17,916 nucleotides of DNA, taken from assembly GCA_002439285.1 (NCBI GenBank), contig DJTQ01000380.1:731-18646 (forward strand), read 5' to 3'. The notes beneath the pieces are model-generated. The model saw only the letters and a list, made by a program, of their open reading frames with translations. It was not told the origin of the DNA and did no database searches. The translations under genes and the position numbers were made by a program. This document shows, piece by piece, positions 6,209 to 14,144 of this stretch (positions are counted from its first letter, which is position 1; each line of letters begins with the position of its first letter). The DNA comes from Paenibacillaceae bacterium UBA6304 (lineage in GTDB: Bacteria > Bacillota > Bacilli > Paenibacillales > Paenibacillaceae).

Positions 6209-7030
6209 TCATTGCCTATCATCCTCCACATACCTTCCCTGATCCGGGATTGCCAGTTCGTCGAAATGCTCCGAAAGTCGCTGAAGCCCGCTGCGCAGTT
6301 CCTCGCCTGACATCGGCACCCCATGGCCGGTGACCGCCGTTTCAATCGGCAGTGATGCCAGCTTGCGTACAGATTCCTTAGCAGCTTCCCAATCCGGGGT
6401 AAAATACATCGGCGGACCATGAAGCTCTTGGCTCTGCTTCATAACCGCGAGAGCCGACTCTTGCTTGACCGTGATGAATGCATCGCCAACAATCAGCGTG
6501 CCGTCTTCCTCCCGGTATAAAGAGACGTGACCCGGACTGTGTCCCGGCGTGGCCATCCATTTCCAACCTGGCGCTCCCGGCACGGTGCCATCCTCGGGTA
6601 GCGGACGCAGCCTGTCCTCCAAATTTATGGCCTTGTTCGGGTACAACGGAGCTACTCCGGCCAGCAGTCCTCCGCCAACGGCGGGGTCACCTTCAGGATA
6701 ATCCCGAATCCCGGTTAAATACGGGAATTCTTCAACATGGGCATATACGGGAGCCCTCCAGTAATCCGATAAGTCGATTACGCAGCCGACATGATCAAAA
6801 TGCCCATGCGTCAGAATAATCGCCTTGGGCGCTCTTCCGTAAATATTGTCGGCTTCCTGAATAATGGCATTCTTGAATGGCCCTAATCCGGTATCAACCA
6901 GCACCCAATCTCCCCGTTCGGGGCTGCCCACGAATACCGTATTCACCATTAATGTACGGACGCACCATAAGTCATTAAGCACTTGGGTCATATCAACGGT
7001 TCCCGTATGCAGCATATCCTTATCGCTCAT
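6209..7030 (-). CDS. Metallo-beta-lactamase-fold hydrolase
   Basis: The 273-residue cytoplasmic protein has a complete set of MBL metal ligands: H75-x-H77-x-D79-H80 in LTHGHFDHVG, His164 in TPGHSPGH, Asp183 in VGDAF and His236 in VTGHG. It should be a binuclear (probably zinc) hydrolase of the broad lactonase/glyoxalase II-like group, similar in layout to B. subtilis YflN-type proteins; the substrate is unknown. The frame is open further upstream to 7144, but the ATG at 7028-7030 has AAGGAGA 5 bases before it, and the longer form would run into the preceding terminator, so 7030 is the start. It lies between the sensor operon and mglBAC, flanked by terminators on both sides, so it is probably transcribed alone. 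A link to sugar-lactone handling is possible but only guessed from location. Confidence 0.88.
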   Translation of the reverse strand: MSDKDMLHTGTVDMTQVLNDLWCVRTLMVNTVFVGSPERGDWVLVDTGLGPFKNAIIQEADNIYGRAPKAIILTHGHFDHVGCVIDLSDYWRAPVYAHVEEFPYLTGIRDYPEGDPAVGGGLLAGVAPLYPNKAINLEDRLRPLPEDGTVPGAPGWKWMATPGHSPGHVSLYREEDGTLIVGDAFITVKQESALAVMKQSQELHGPPMYFTPDWEAAKESVRKLASLPIETAVTGHGVPMSGEELRSGLQRLSEHFDELAIPDQGRYVEDDRQ

Positions 7031-7045
7031 TTGGTTCTCCTTTTC

Positions 7046-7076
7046 GATTGTATAATTTCGGAAATCACAGTTCTTC
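7046..7076 (-). promoter_or_regulatory. Possible promoter of the MBL hydrolase
   Basis: On the minus strand TTGAAG, about 18 bases, then TATACA, with the ribosome site AAGGAGA shortly downstream. Each box matches the SigA consensus at only 4 of 6 positions. Support comes mainly from position, between the upstream terminator and the gene. Confidence 0.35.
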
Positions 7077-7095
7077 AATAATTTACCCGGAAGAT

Positions 7096-7140
7096 CCAAA
7101 AATACTCTCCTGCCGGAACAACGGACAAGAGAGTATTTGG
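7096..7140 (-). terminator. Terminator of the sensor operon
   Basis: AAATACTCTC (7100-7109) pairs with GAGAGTATTT (7129-7138) in a 10-base stem with a 19-base loop. On the minus strand the stem runs into TTTTT. It is 11 bases after the stop of the sugar-binding lipoprotein gene. Confidence 0.75.
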
Positions 7141-7150
7141 ACACAGTATC

Positions 7151-8131
7151 TTATTTTACAAACGGAAACAATAACTTCTGGTTCTCCGGCCATAGCATAT
7201 TTTCCAGATCAATCAGCTTTGTATCGGTGGGGATCTTATCCTCCAGTTTCTCACCGCGGGCGGCTTTGACTGCGGCTGAGACAGCCATGTATCCGTTATT
7301 AAAAGGGTTTTGCACCACCATCGCCTGAACCGTTTCTTCCTGAAGCAATTCCAGCATTTCGGGTGGATTATCGAATGCGATCATCATTATTTTGCCGCCG
7401 TATCCCATCTCCTCCACGGCCCTTCCCGCTCCGATCGAAGATTCTGCGCTCAAAGAGACCAATCCGTCCAGGCTTGGATAATTCGTCAGCATATTCCGCG
7501 TCAAACGGTAAGCCAGCTCCTCGTCCGATCCGCAATACTGGATATCCACGACCCGGATTCCCGAGAATCGCGCAACATAATCCAGAAACCCTTCTTCCCG
7601 TTGATCGGCATTGCGCGCCCCTTTTACAAAATTTACGATTCCGATATCGCTCTGTTTACCTGTAAGCTCGACTAAACGTTCAGCAGCCTTCTGTCCGGCT
7701 TCATAGTTGTTTGTTCCGACAAAAGTTTGTACCTTCGTGGAGGCGACCTCCGAATCCATGGAAACCACCGGAATATCGTAGTAGGAACTCCGGTCCGTCG
7801 CCTGTCCCAGTGCTTCATAATCGCTCGCGGCCAGGATGATGGCGTCCGGTCGGCGGGAGATCGACTGCTCCATTAACACAATTTGTTCCTTGTAATCATT
7901 CTCGTTTTCTGGAGCCAGGAAATTCAGTTTAACGTTGTATTCCTTTGCCGCTACTTCGGCCCCCATTTTTATCGTACTCCAGTAATCCCCCCGGTCCATT
8001 TTGACGATCATGTCGATCACGGTCATCTGCTCGCCTTTTTGCAGATTTCCTGCAGGCGCACAGGAAGACGTCAAAGGCAGTAGTAAAATCATGATCAGGA
8101 GACCCTTACTCAACGAATGAACAAGACTCAT
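7151..8131 (-). CDS. Sugar-binding lipoprotein of a three-component sensor
   Basis: The 326-residue protein has an N-terminal hydrophobic segment and lipobox LTSSC (Cys24), so it should be anchored outside the membrane. The remainder is a periplasmic-binding type I (RbsB/LacI-like, Peripla_BP_4) domain, with typical patterns such as PDAIILAASDYEAL, IPVVSMDSEV, VGTNNYEAG and MMIAFDNPPEML. Ligand is probably a monosaccharide, identity unknown. It lacks the calcium loop of MglB. No permease or ATPase genes accompany it; its ATG overlaps the stop of the kinase gene by four bases (ATGA). That coupling suggests it presents sugar to the kinase ectodomain rather than serving transport, as in the described Clostridium XylFII-LytS-YesN system. 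A dual role feeding the mgl permease cannot be excluded. Confidence 0.88.
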   Translation of the reverse strand: MSLVHSLSKGLLIMILLLPLTSSCAPAGNLQKGEQMTVIDMIVKMDRGDYWSTIKMGAEVAAKEYNVKLNFLAPENENDYKEQIVLMEQSISRRPDAIILAASDYEALGQATDRSSYYDIPVVSMDSEVASTKVQTFVGTNNYEAGQKAAERLVELTGKQSDIGIVNFVKGARNADQREEGFLDYVARFSGIRVVDIQYCGSDEELAYRLTRNMLTNYPSLDGLVSLSAESSIGAGRAVEEMGYGGKIMMIAFDNPPEMLELLQEETVQAMVVQNPFNNGYMAVSAAVKAARGEKLEDKIPTDTKLIDLENMLWPENQKLLFPFVK

Positions 8132-9918
8132 GATTTATCCCTCTCTTTCTTCGGGAAATCTGTCTTAACCATCGGCAGCTTTATAGTAACGGTAGTCCCC
8201 TCATCCGGCTCGCTTTCATAATGAAGCCCAAATTCCTTGCCATAGTAGAGGGAAATTCGCTCCTGAACGTTGATGACACCGACTCCTGAATCGCTTTCAC
8301 TGCGCAGTCTGCCGGACAGCAGCTTGTCCATCATATCCTGCGTCATCCCGACACCGTTATCCTTAATTACGAATTCAAGGTGGTCTCCGCTCACTCGGGC
8401 ATAAACGCCGATAAAGCCTTCCTCGGCCGACTTCTCAATGCCATGGTGGATCGCATTTTCGACCAGCGGCTGAAGGATCAGCTTCAAGGTCAAAGCATTG
8501 AGCGTTCCTTCTTCCGCCTGGATTTCGTAGCGGAATTTATTTTTGAAGCGGATGGTCTGGATAATCAGGTAGTGACGCACATGCTCCAGTTCATCCTCAA
8601 CCGGGATGATAAGTTTCCCCTTGCTCAAGCTGATCCGGAAAAACCGGGATAACGAGGTGATCGTCGTAACCACTTCCTCGTTCCGGCCAAGCTCCGCCAT
8701 GCGTGTGACCGAATTCAGCGTATTGTACAGAAAATGCGGATTAATTTGGGCTTGCAAGACATCGAGCTCGCTTTTGCGCTTAGCCTCTTGCTCTTCGATG
8801 ATCTGATCCATCAGTTCACGGATCCGCCGCAGCATCAGATTAAAGCGCTTCGACAGCTGCTCAACCTCATAAGCCCCACTGACATACACATTGGTGCCGA
8901 AATCTCCCTTCTCCACCATCTGAACGGAACGTTCTAGGCGGCGGATCGGCTGCGCTATTCTTGCGGACACATATAAATTGATGATTAGAATGACGACCAG
9001 GGCGGCGAGTAGAAAACTGTACAAGAATCCGCCGAGCTCTTTTTTAGTCGTTAGAAACTCATCCGCATACGCAACGCCAACAATCTTCCATCCTGCCGGC
9101 TTCACGGTTTGGATCGTGATGAGCCGCTGCTCGCCGTCGGATTCGTCAAGATAGCTCCCATACGCGTAATTCAGCACCGGTTCAAGATTTTCATACTTGA
9201 GGCCGGCATATATCAGCTGCTGCTGGGGATGGTAAACGATGTTTCCCACACTATCAATGATATAGACGTAGCCTTTCTTCCCTAGTTCGACCCTTTGACT
9301 GAGCTCATCGATCGTCCGGAAGTTAATATCCATGGCGAGTACCCCTTGCTTCACTCGCGAATCATCCCGATAAGTGATCATTTTGCTCATGGACACGACC
9401 CAGCGGTAATCCGATTTAAACAAGTTCTGGATATGGGGAGGAGTGAACTGCAAGCTCTTCGGATTCTGAATCGCCGATTCGAACCAGAGCTGTTCGGTAA
9501 GCTTTGTGTTTTGCCGCATCGGAAGCTCCGGAACACCCCGCACGAGGTTGCCCTCTTTGGTGAACAAGGCGATGGACACCAAGTCCTTACGAGTATTCAA
9601 AATCGTCCCCAGTTGCTCGTCGAGCTTCTGGTCGTCAGGGATATCGGAAGCGGCGTTCATTTGCTCCTGGGTTAATTCAAAAATATCCTGCATCCCGCCG
9701 ACATAGAGTTCGAGATTGGCATTCACCTGCTCAATAATCTGTCCCAGATTAAGATAAGCGTTCTCCTCAGCCGCTTTGGAGAAGCGATTGAACAGCAGGA
9801 CGCTAACCAATACGACGGTAAGAAGCGTAATCGTAATCGAAGATAAGGAAATCAGGACTTGGATTTTCCGCACATGAAAACTTCTAAAAAAACGGGAAAC
9901 TGCCTGCATCCGCTTCAT
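8128..9918 (-). CDS. YesM-type sensor histidine kinase
   Basis: The 596-residue membrane kinase is laid out as follows: TM1 about 19-43; an extracellular double-Cache-like sensor about 45-295; TM2 about 297-319; HAMP about 317-370; a His_kinase (LytS/YesM type) domain with phospho-acceptor His395 in QINPHFLYN; and a HATPase domain with Asn488 in QPLVENAIHHG, DNGVGM at 520-525 and a GVGVINV box near 545. It would autophosphorylate and pass phosphate to the regulator encoded just before it. The frame is open to 9978, but the ATG at 9916-9918 overlaps the regulator stop as ATGA, with a GGAAAGG-like site, so I choose that start. The Cache ectodomain may bind ligand itself or dock the lipoprotein from the next gene. 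Confidence 0.92.
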   Translation of the reverse strand: MKRMQAVSRFFRSFHVRKIQVLISLSSITITLLTVVLVSVLLFNRFSKAAEENAYLNLGQIIEQVNANLELYVGGMQDIFELTQEQMNAASDIPDDQKLDEQLGTILNTRKDLVSIALFTKEGNLVRGVPELPMRQNTKLTEQLWFESAIQNPKSLQFTPPHIQNLFKSDYRWVVSMSKMITYRDDSRVKQGVLAMDINFRTIDELSQRVELGKKGYVYIIDSVGNIVYHPQQQLIYAGLKYENLEPVLNYAYGSYLDESDGEQRLITIQTVKPAGWKIVGVAYADEFLTTKKELGGFLYSFLLAALVVILIINLYVSARIAQPIRRLERSVQMVEKGDFGTNVYVSGAYEVEQLSKRFNLMLRRIRELMDQIIEEQEAKRKSELDVLQAQINPHFLYNTLNSVTRMAELGRNEEVVTTITSLSRFFRISLSKGKLIIPVEDELEHVRHYLIIQTIRFKNKFRYEIQAEEGTLNALTLKLILQPLVENAIHHGIEKSAEEGFIGVYARVSGDHLEFVIKDNGVGMTQDMMDKLLSGRLRSESDSGVGVINVQERISLYYGKEFGLHYESEPDEGTTVTIKLPMVKTDFPKKERDKS

Positions 9919-11582
9919 GCCTTTCCGGCTCCGCTCCGGTATTCTTTCGGTGAAATTCCGAATTTTTTGCGAAAACAAAAGCTAAAATAGTTCGGGTCGG
10001 TGAATCCCACCTTCTCGGCGATTTCAAAAGACTTCAAATCCGTCGTTCGGAGCAACTGCTGAGCGGACTCCATCCGGACACTCATCAAATAGTTCACGAA
10101 GGTCATCGATGTTTCTTTTTTGAAAATATTGCTAAAATATCCGGTGCTGATGTGCAACTGTTTGCACACTTTGGTAATCGAAATATCGCTTTCTCCGAAA
10201 TGAAGCTGTATGTATTCCTTGGCTTCTTCCACCAGTTTGTTATAGCTGGTCTGCCGCTCACTTGCGATAGAGTGCTTCAGCTTCATGCAGATGCCCGCAA
10301 ACCAAGTCTTCGCCTCGATGGCATGCGATAATTTGGACAACTGGCCAAGGAACAGAGCCCCGTCTCCGAATAGCTTATCCATATCCGCATGGACATCCTG
10401 TGATGCCTTAATGACAGCAGTCAGCATCATTAGTAAGTAAACCTGGAAATCCTGATAAGAAATCCGGCTGTCGAGCAGACCGCCGAACAGATCATCGAGA
10501 AGAACAGCGAGCTCTACATCCGTGCCGACCTTCAAGCATCGGATCAACTCTTTCTCTTTAACTTCATCAAATACAAACGGAATAATCTGGCGGGATTCCA
10601 CATCATTGATCCAGATCACCTTGTTGCTGCCCAGGATCAACCGATAATCCAGCGCCCGCAGGGCATCTTGATACGATAAGAATACGTCGCCGATATCTGA
10701 AACGGCCATGCCTGCGCCAATGGTAATGGTCAGCTTCAAATAGCGCTCCACGCTATACCGGATTTCTTCAAGCAGATCAAGACTCCGGCCCACCATTTGC
10801 TCATTGACAGCGCTATCAAAAATGCTGAGCAGAACGACCCCATCGTGATGGATAAACACCTGGTCGCCCGGGAGCCGCCGGATGATTTCATTAGCTATAT
10901 TCAGTACGGCGAACAGCTGAAGCTGGGTGTCGTTTGTTGCTCTCAGTGAATGGGAAAGATCTCTTTCACTTGCCATTGCTTCAGGTTTTCCGCCTGAATT
11001 TATATCCAGATTATCATCGATCCTCAAAACAGAGATCATATAGCCGGCACCCTCAAGTTCCAGATTATAATGCCTGCTTTTCTCGCGGATTTCCATCTGC
11101 GGCAGGCGCCTAGATACCAGCGAAGAGAGAAACAGACTCTGCAGGACGGGAAGATTCTTCCGGTAGTGTTCGGTCAAAAGCTGAATATTCTCCCTAGCCG
11201 CTCGTTCTGCATCCATCTGCTCCTTGACTTTATGCAAAACTGCCGCCAGTTCACCGGCCGAGAAAGGCTTGAGTAAATATTCATCGATTCCGAGCCGAAT
11301 CGCTTTTTGGGCATATTCGAATTCTTCATAACCGGTCAAAATAATAATTTTAGTGTCCGGATGTGTTGCCCGAATCCATTCGGAGAGCTCCAACCCGCTC
11401 ATAAACGGCATTTGAATATCCGTGACCACGATGTCGGGAAGATGCTTGTCCACCAGTTCAGCCGCTTCCTTCCCGTTCTCCGCCGTATCGGACACCTGAA
11501 AACCGAGGTTATCCCAATCTATCAATTGCAGTAGCCCTTCCCTTACGTCTTCTTCATCATCGGCTAAAATCAGTTTGTACAT
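9915..11582 (-). CDS. YesN-type response regulator with AraC DNA-binding domain
   Basis: The 555-residue protein starts with a receiver domain (1-120): acid pocket Asp8/Asp9, phospho-acceptor Asp55 in VVTDIQMP, Thr83 and Lys105 in YLLKPF. A long middle region of about 330 residues is typical of large YesN proteins and carries no certain named domain. The last 100 residues are an AraC-family double helix-turn-helix, including ISTGYFSNIFKKE and AEKVGFTDPNYFSFCFRKKFG. Start choice: ATG at 11580-11582, about 10 bases after GAGG; a TTG two codons upstream is possible. It heads a three-gene operon with the kinase and the sugar-binding lipoprotein. Proteins of this type bind direct repeats near -35 boxes; the repeat pair upstream of mglB is the best candidate target in the window. 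Confidence 0.92.
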   Translation of the reverse strand: MYKLILADDEEDVREGLLQLIDWDNLGFQVSDTAENGKEAAELVDKHLPDIVVTDIQMPFMSGLELSEWIRATHPDTKIIILTGYEEFEYAQKAIRLGIDEYLLKPFSAGELAAVLHKVKEQMDAERAARENIQLLTEHYRKNLPVLQSLFLSSLVSRRLPQMEIREKSRHYNLELEGAGYMISVLRIDDNLDINSGGKPEAMASERDLSHSLRATNDTQLQLFAVLNIANEIIRRLPGDQVFIHHDGVVLLSIFDSAVNEQMVGRSLDLLEEIRYSVERYLKLTITIGAGMAVSDIGDVFLSYQDALRALDYRLILGSNKVIWINDVESRQIIPFVFDEVKEKELIRCLKVGTDVELAVLLDDLFGGLLDSRISYQDFQVYLLMMLTAVIKASQDVHADMDKLFGDGALFLGQLSKLSHAIEAKTWFAGICMKLKHSIASERQTSYNKLVEEAKEYIQLHFGESDISITKVCKQLHISTGYFSNIFKKETSMTFVNYLMSVRMESAQQLLRTTDLKSFEIAEKVGFTDPNYFSFCFRKKFGISPKEYRSGAGKA

Positions 11583-11638
11583 TGCCAACCATCCTCTTCC
11601 CTATAGCGTTACCCACCAAAGCGCCTTGATTTCCCCCG

Positions 11639-11667
11639 ATTTTATCCTATCCACCAGGTTTTGTAAA
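11639..11667 (-). promoter_or_regulatory. SigA-type promoter of the sensor operon
   Basis: On the minus strand TTTACA (-35, 11662-11667; 5 of 6), 17-base spacer, TAAAAT (-10, 11639-11644; 5 of 6). This gives a leader of roughly 50 bases before the regulator ATG at 11582. It is strong enough for steady basal expression of a sensor system. Confidence 0.68.
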
Positions 11668-11710
11668 TGTAATGGGCAAAGACAATCCACGACCTTAGTC
11701 CAGTTTTATT

Positions 11711-11742
11711 TCCGTCTTCGGTCCGTTTCGGTATTCCCCGAA
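11711..11742. repeat. Tandem repeat and dyad between divergent genes
   Basis: TCCGTCTTCGG (11711-11721) is followed directly by TCCGTTTCGG (11722-11731), a near-perfect tandem copy with one base missing. The second copy also opens an inverted repeat TTCGG-N6-CCGAA (11727-11742). It sits about 45-75 bases upstream of the -35 box of the sensor operon and about 80-115 bases before the plus-strand hydrolase gene. Regulator binding is possible but untested. I see no convincing promoter for the plus-strand gene. Confidence 0.4.
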
Positions 11743-11823
11743 TCGCCGTACCATGATAATATCAAATGGAACACAGGAATAAATGGAATACATACCCAAT
11801 AAAATAATGGCGGTTGAATACTC

Positions 11824-12411
11824 ATGAAAAAGAATAAACAAATTTTTATCCTGCTCAGCAATCCCAATACTGTCGTTGCGAAGATGATCGGTTTATATAC
11901 ACGGGCACCTTATAACCACGCCTCTATCGCCTTTGATGCCGAGCTTCGGGAAGTTTACAGCTTCGGCAGAAAACACCCTTTACTTCCGATGTTCGGCGGC
12001 TTCGTCCAAGAGAATATTCATTCCCGCGTGTTCGAAAGAGCGACTTGTGCGGTATACAGCTATACCGTTAGCGAGGAGACCTACAAAGAAATGCGGAATT
12101 ACGTACGTCAATTTGAAGAGAACCGCGATCTCTACAGCTATAATTTCCTGGGAATCCTCGGGATTGTCCTCAATATGGAACTCGGGGGAGAGAATTCTTA
12201 TTTCTGTTCCCAGTTCGTAAGCAGTGTGTTTCAACAAGCGGGCGTCAAACTTCTCGACAAATCCGCAGGGCTTACTACGCCCGACGATTTTTCCAACTGC
12301 GCTTACCTCAAGCTAATGTTCAGGGGAGAAATGGAAAGCTATCGGCGGAATTATTGCCGTCGTTTAACGGCCCCGGCGTTGGAGTCCGTTTCTGTATACG
12401 CTGCGAATTAA
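11824..12411 (+). CDS. YiiX-like permuted NlpC/P60 cysteine hydrolase
   Basis: The 195-residue protein has the order His first, Cys later, seen in the circularly permuted NlpC/P60 (YaeF/YiiX, LRAT-like) papain-fold group: His32 in YNHASIAF, then Cys128 in SYFCSQFVSSVF. The surrounding LLSNPNTVVAKMIGLYTRAPYNH also fits: these proteins begin with a strand and a 'lane through which the substrate enters' preceding the His. Possible activities are amidase, peptidase or acyltransferase on lipid or peptide substrates. There is no signal peptide, membrane segment or wall-binding domain, so it seems cytoplasmic. It is transcribed away from the sensor operon and followed by a strong terminator, so it is a single-gene unit. 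The ribosome site is weak (GGCGG about 10 bases before the ATG), so the start is less certain than for its neighbours. Nothing connects it functionally to the sugar genes. Confidence 0.8.
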   Translation: MKKNKQIFILLSNPNTVVAKMIGLYTRAPYNHASIAFDAELREVYSFGRKHPLLPMFGGFVQENIHSRVFERATCAVYSYTVSEETYKEMRNYVRQFEENRDLYSYNFLGILGIVLNMELGGENSYFCSQFVSSVFQQAGVKLLDKSAGLTTPDDFSNCAYLKLMFRGEMESYRRNYCRRLTAPALESVSVYAAN

Positions 12412-12430
12412 TAAATTTGAAGCAAAGAAT

Positions 12431-12469
12431 GACCGTTAGGCAATTTCAACATTGCCAAGCGGTCTTTTT
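12431..12469 (+). terminator. Terminator after the YiiX-like gene
   Basis: GACCG...CGGTC (12431-12435 with 12460-12464) and GGCAAT...ATTGCC form a long stem with a small internal mismatch, followed by TTTTT (12465-12469). It lies 20 bases after the stop codon. Confidence 0.9.
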
Positions 12470-12566
12470 AATAAAGATAGTGATCGCCCTGCATATTTGG
12501 TATGAATATTGTCGGGAACATATCTGGCATCTCTTATAAACTTGTAACAGAAAGGAGGAACTCACC

Positions 12567-13442
12567 ATGGATTCGATGCAGTATATGAACCGTGCAATGG
12601 GATATATCGAGAGGCAGTTGACCGGGGAAATCGATATGCGGGAAGTAGCGCGGGCGGCCTGCTGCTCGGAATACCATTTCAAAAGAATGTTTTCCCTTCT
12701 TGCCGGGATTCCATTATCGGAATATATTCGCCGCAGAAGACTTACATCAGCCGCATTCGATCTCAAAAATAATGACCAAAAAGTTATAGATGTTGCACTA
12801 AAATACGGTTACAACTCTCCTGATTCTTTTGCCAGGGCTTTTCAGCTTATGCATGGAATCACTCCCTCTGAAGCACGTAGCCATGGTTCATTACTCAAAG
12901 CTTATCCTCAAATGACCTTTCAACTAACGATTAGAGGAGGAACTGAAATGAATTACAGAATCGTGGAGAAAGAGGCCTTTCGCATCGTAGGAATGATGAA
13001 GAGAGTGCCCATTGTCTTCCATGGAACCAATCCGGAGATCGATTCGATGTGGGCCGGTTTAAATGAGGCTACCATCCATACACTGAAACAGCTATCGGAT
13101 GTTGAACCTTATGGACTAATCAGCGCCTCGGTGAATTTCTCCGAGGAACGTATGGAGGAACAGGGAGGTCTGGATCATTATATCGGGGCGGCAACCACAA
13201 AGGCATGTCCAGAGAATATGAGGTGTCTCGAAGTTTTGGCCTCAACCTGGGCCGTTTTTGAAGCTGTGGGCAATTTCCCCGAGACGCTTCAAAACGTGTG
13301 GGGCCGCATTTATTCCGAGTGGCTCCCTTCCGCCTCTTATGAACTGATCGAAGGACCCGAAATATTATGGAACGAGAGCAAAGAAGTGTCCGCCCCGGGC
13401 TTCAGAAGTGAGATTTGGGTCCCTGTTACTAAACGGCATTAA
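12567..13442 (+). CDS. AraC-family regulator with GyrI-like effector-binding domain
   Basis: The 291-residue protein has two domains. Residues 7-105 are an AraC/XylS double helix-turn-helix ([16 protein letters not shown], then [17 protein letters not shown] and HGITPSEAR). Residues 128-290 are a GyrI-like/AraC_E_bind domain ([16 protein letters not shown] at its start, EIWVPV near its end), which binds small hydrophobic or cationic effectors in Rob-, BmrR- and YdeE-type proteins. The order and length match Bacillus and Paenibacillus regulators of this kind. Ribosome site AAAGGAGG is 8 bases before the ATG. The gene stands alone, with terminators before and after, so its target is not evident from context. 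Notably, the second domain begins with its own AGGAGG and ATG in frame (12935-12950), so a separate effector-binding protein of 164 residues could also be made. Confidence 0.9.
   Translation: MDSMQYMNRAMGYIERQLTGEIDMREVARAACCSEYHFKRMFSLLAGIPLSEYIRRRRLTSAAFDLKNNDQKVIDVALKYGYNSPDSFARAFQLMHGITPSEARSHGSLLKAYPQMTFQLTIRGGTEMNYRIVEKEAFRIVGMMKRVPIVFHGTNPEIDSMWAGLNEATIHTLKQLSDVEPYGLISASVNFSEERMEEQGGLDHYIGAATTKACPENMRCLEVLASTWAVFEAVGNFPETLQNVWGRIYSEWLPSASYELIEGPEILWNESKEVSAPGFRSEIWVPVTKRH
12935..12950 (+). promoter_or_regulatory. Internal ribosome binding site and in-frame ATG
   Basis: AGGAGG (12935-12940), 7-base spacer, ATG (12948-12950), in frame at codon 128. The ATG begins [16 protein letters not shown], exactly where stand-alone GyrI-like proteins begin. 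The arrangement GGAGGAACT before ATG also resembles the gene's own start signal at 12553-12569. Confidence 0.6.
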
Positions 13443-13447
13443 CACTG

Positions 13448-13495
13448 AAAAAAAGCTATGGAAAAGGGACTGTCTCCTTTCCATAGCTTTTATTT
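13448..13495. terminator. Bidirectional terminator between convergent genes
   Basis: AAAGCTATGGAAA and TTTCCATAGCTTT form a stem of more than 10 pairs between 13451 and 13490. It is flanked by A-runs on the left and T-rich sequence on the right, so it works on both strands. It ends the AraC-GyrI gene (+) and the GNAT gene (-); the GNAT stop is only a few bases away. Confidence 0.88.
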
Positions 13496-13498
13496 CGG

Positions 13499-13963
13499 CT
13501 ATACCAATGGTTTGCTTAAACGGTAGCCTGTGCAGGTAAATCCCGAATATTCATAGAAGGATTTGGACGTCATATTGCTATCGCCTGCTACGGATACAAA
13601 CATCTGCGAGCTGCCGCGCTGCTTGCCCCAGGTCTCCGCTTCAAGAAGAAGACGTTTGCCGATTCCGTTCCCTCTATGCTTCGCGTCCACTACCAATGCC
13701 GTAATATGAGTAACAGGTTTCATCATATCATGCGTCTGATACTGCTTCAGAAAGATTGTTCCAACCACAACTCCATCCACTTCAGCAACCAAACTGCAAA
13801 GTTGTTCGTGACCTTCCAACATGGCAAGGCGTTCTTTCAGCACACTTGGCGTAGTTGGGTAGCGAAGCTGACGCATCAATGGAAGCATATGATTGACATC
13901 TTCGTTGCAACTTCTGCGGATCGCCAAGGCTGGAGCACAAACCTGAGTACTCAATTGGATCAT
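13499..13963 (-). CDS. GNAT-family N-acetyltransferase
   Basis: The 154-residue cytoplasmic acetyltransferase of the GNAT superfamily has motif A, VVDAKHRGNGIGKRLL (about 92-107), carrying the R-x-x-G-x-G/A acetyl-CoA pyrophosphate loop, preceded by the beta strands HITALVV. The C-terminal SKSFYEYSGFTCTGYRLSK is motif B, typical of the fold. The substrate (amino acid, amine, antibiotic or protein N-terminus) cannot be told. Start: the ATG at 13961-13963 follows AAAGGTGGG at unusually short spacing; a TTG three codons later (13952-13954) is about 10 bases after AGGTGG and may be the real start. Monocistronic by layout: its 3' end is at a shared terminator, and 180 bases separate it from the dynamin gene. 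Confidence 0.85.
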   Translation of the reverse strand: MIQLSTQVCAPALAIRRSCNEDVNHMLPLMRQLRYPTTPSVLKERLAMLEGHEQLCSLVAEVDGVVVGTIFLKQYQTHDMMKPVTHITALVVDAKHRGNGIGKRLLLEAETWGKQRGSSQMFVSVAGDSNMTSKSFYEYSGFTCTGYRLSKPLV

Positions 13964-14070
13964 CCCACCTTTTATAGATTTCCACTTGATTAGACCATTT
14001 ACCTAGTTCTATTTTCAGGTTTTACGGCGAATAATGCAATAGCCCAAATTTAAGTTATGCTATTTTTCGA

Positions 14071-14110
14071 CAAAAAGTTACAAAATTCGAAACAATCTTG
14101 CAAATGTAAC
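14071..14110 (-). terminator. Weak terminator candidate after the dynamin gene
   Basis: GTTACA (14077-14082) and TGTAAC (14105-14110) can pair around a 22-base loop, and on the minus strand TTTTTG follows. The stem is short and AT-rich, so termination may be inefficient. The rest of 13964-14144 shows nothing else I can support. Confidence 0.35.
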
Positions 14111-14144
14111 AGGCCGACTGCGATAAGAATTGCAATATATTCGT

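Noticed and set aside
7031..7144. N-terminal extension of the MBL hydrolase by 38 residues
   Set aside because: The extension overlaps the terminator of the sensor operon and has no ribosome site, whereas the ATG at 7030 has AAGGAGA at proper spacing.
9919..9978. N-terminal extension of the histidine kinase by 20 residues
   Set aside because: It would overlap the regulator gene by 64 bases; the ATGA overlap at 9915-9918 is the normal coupled arrangement.
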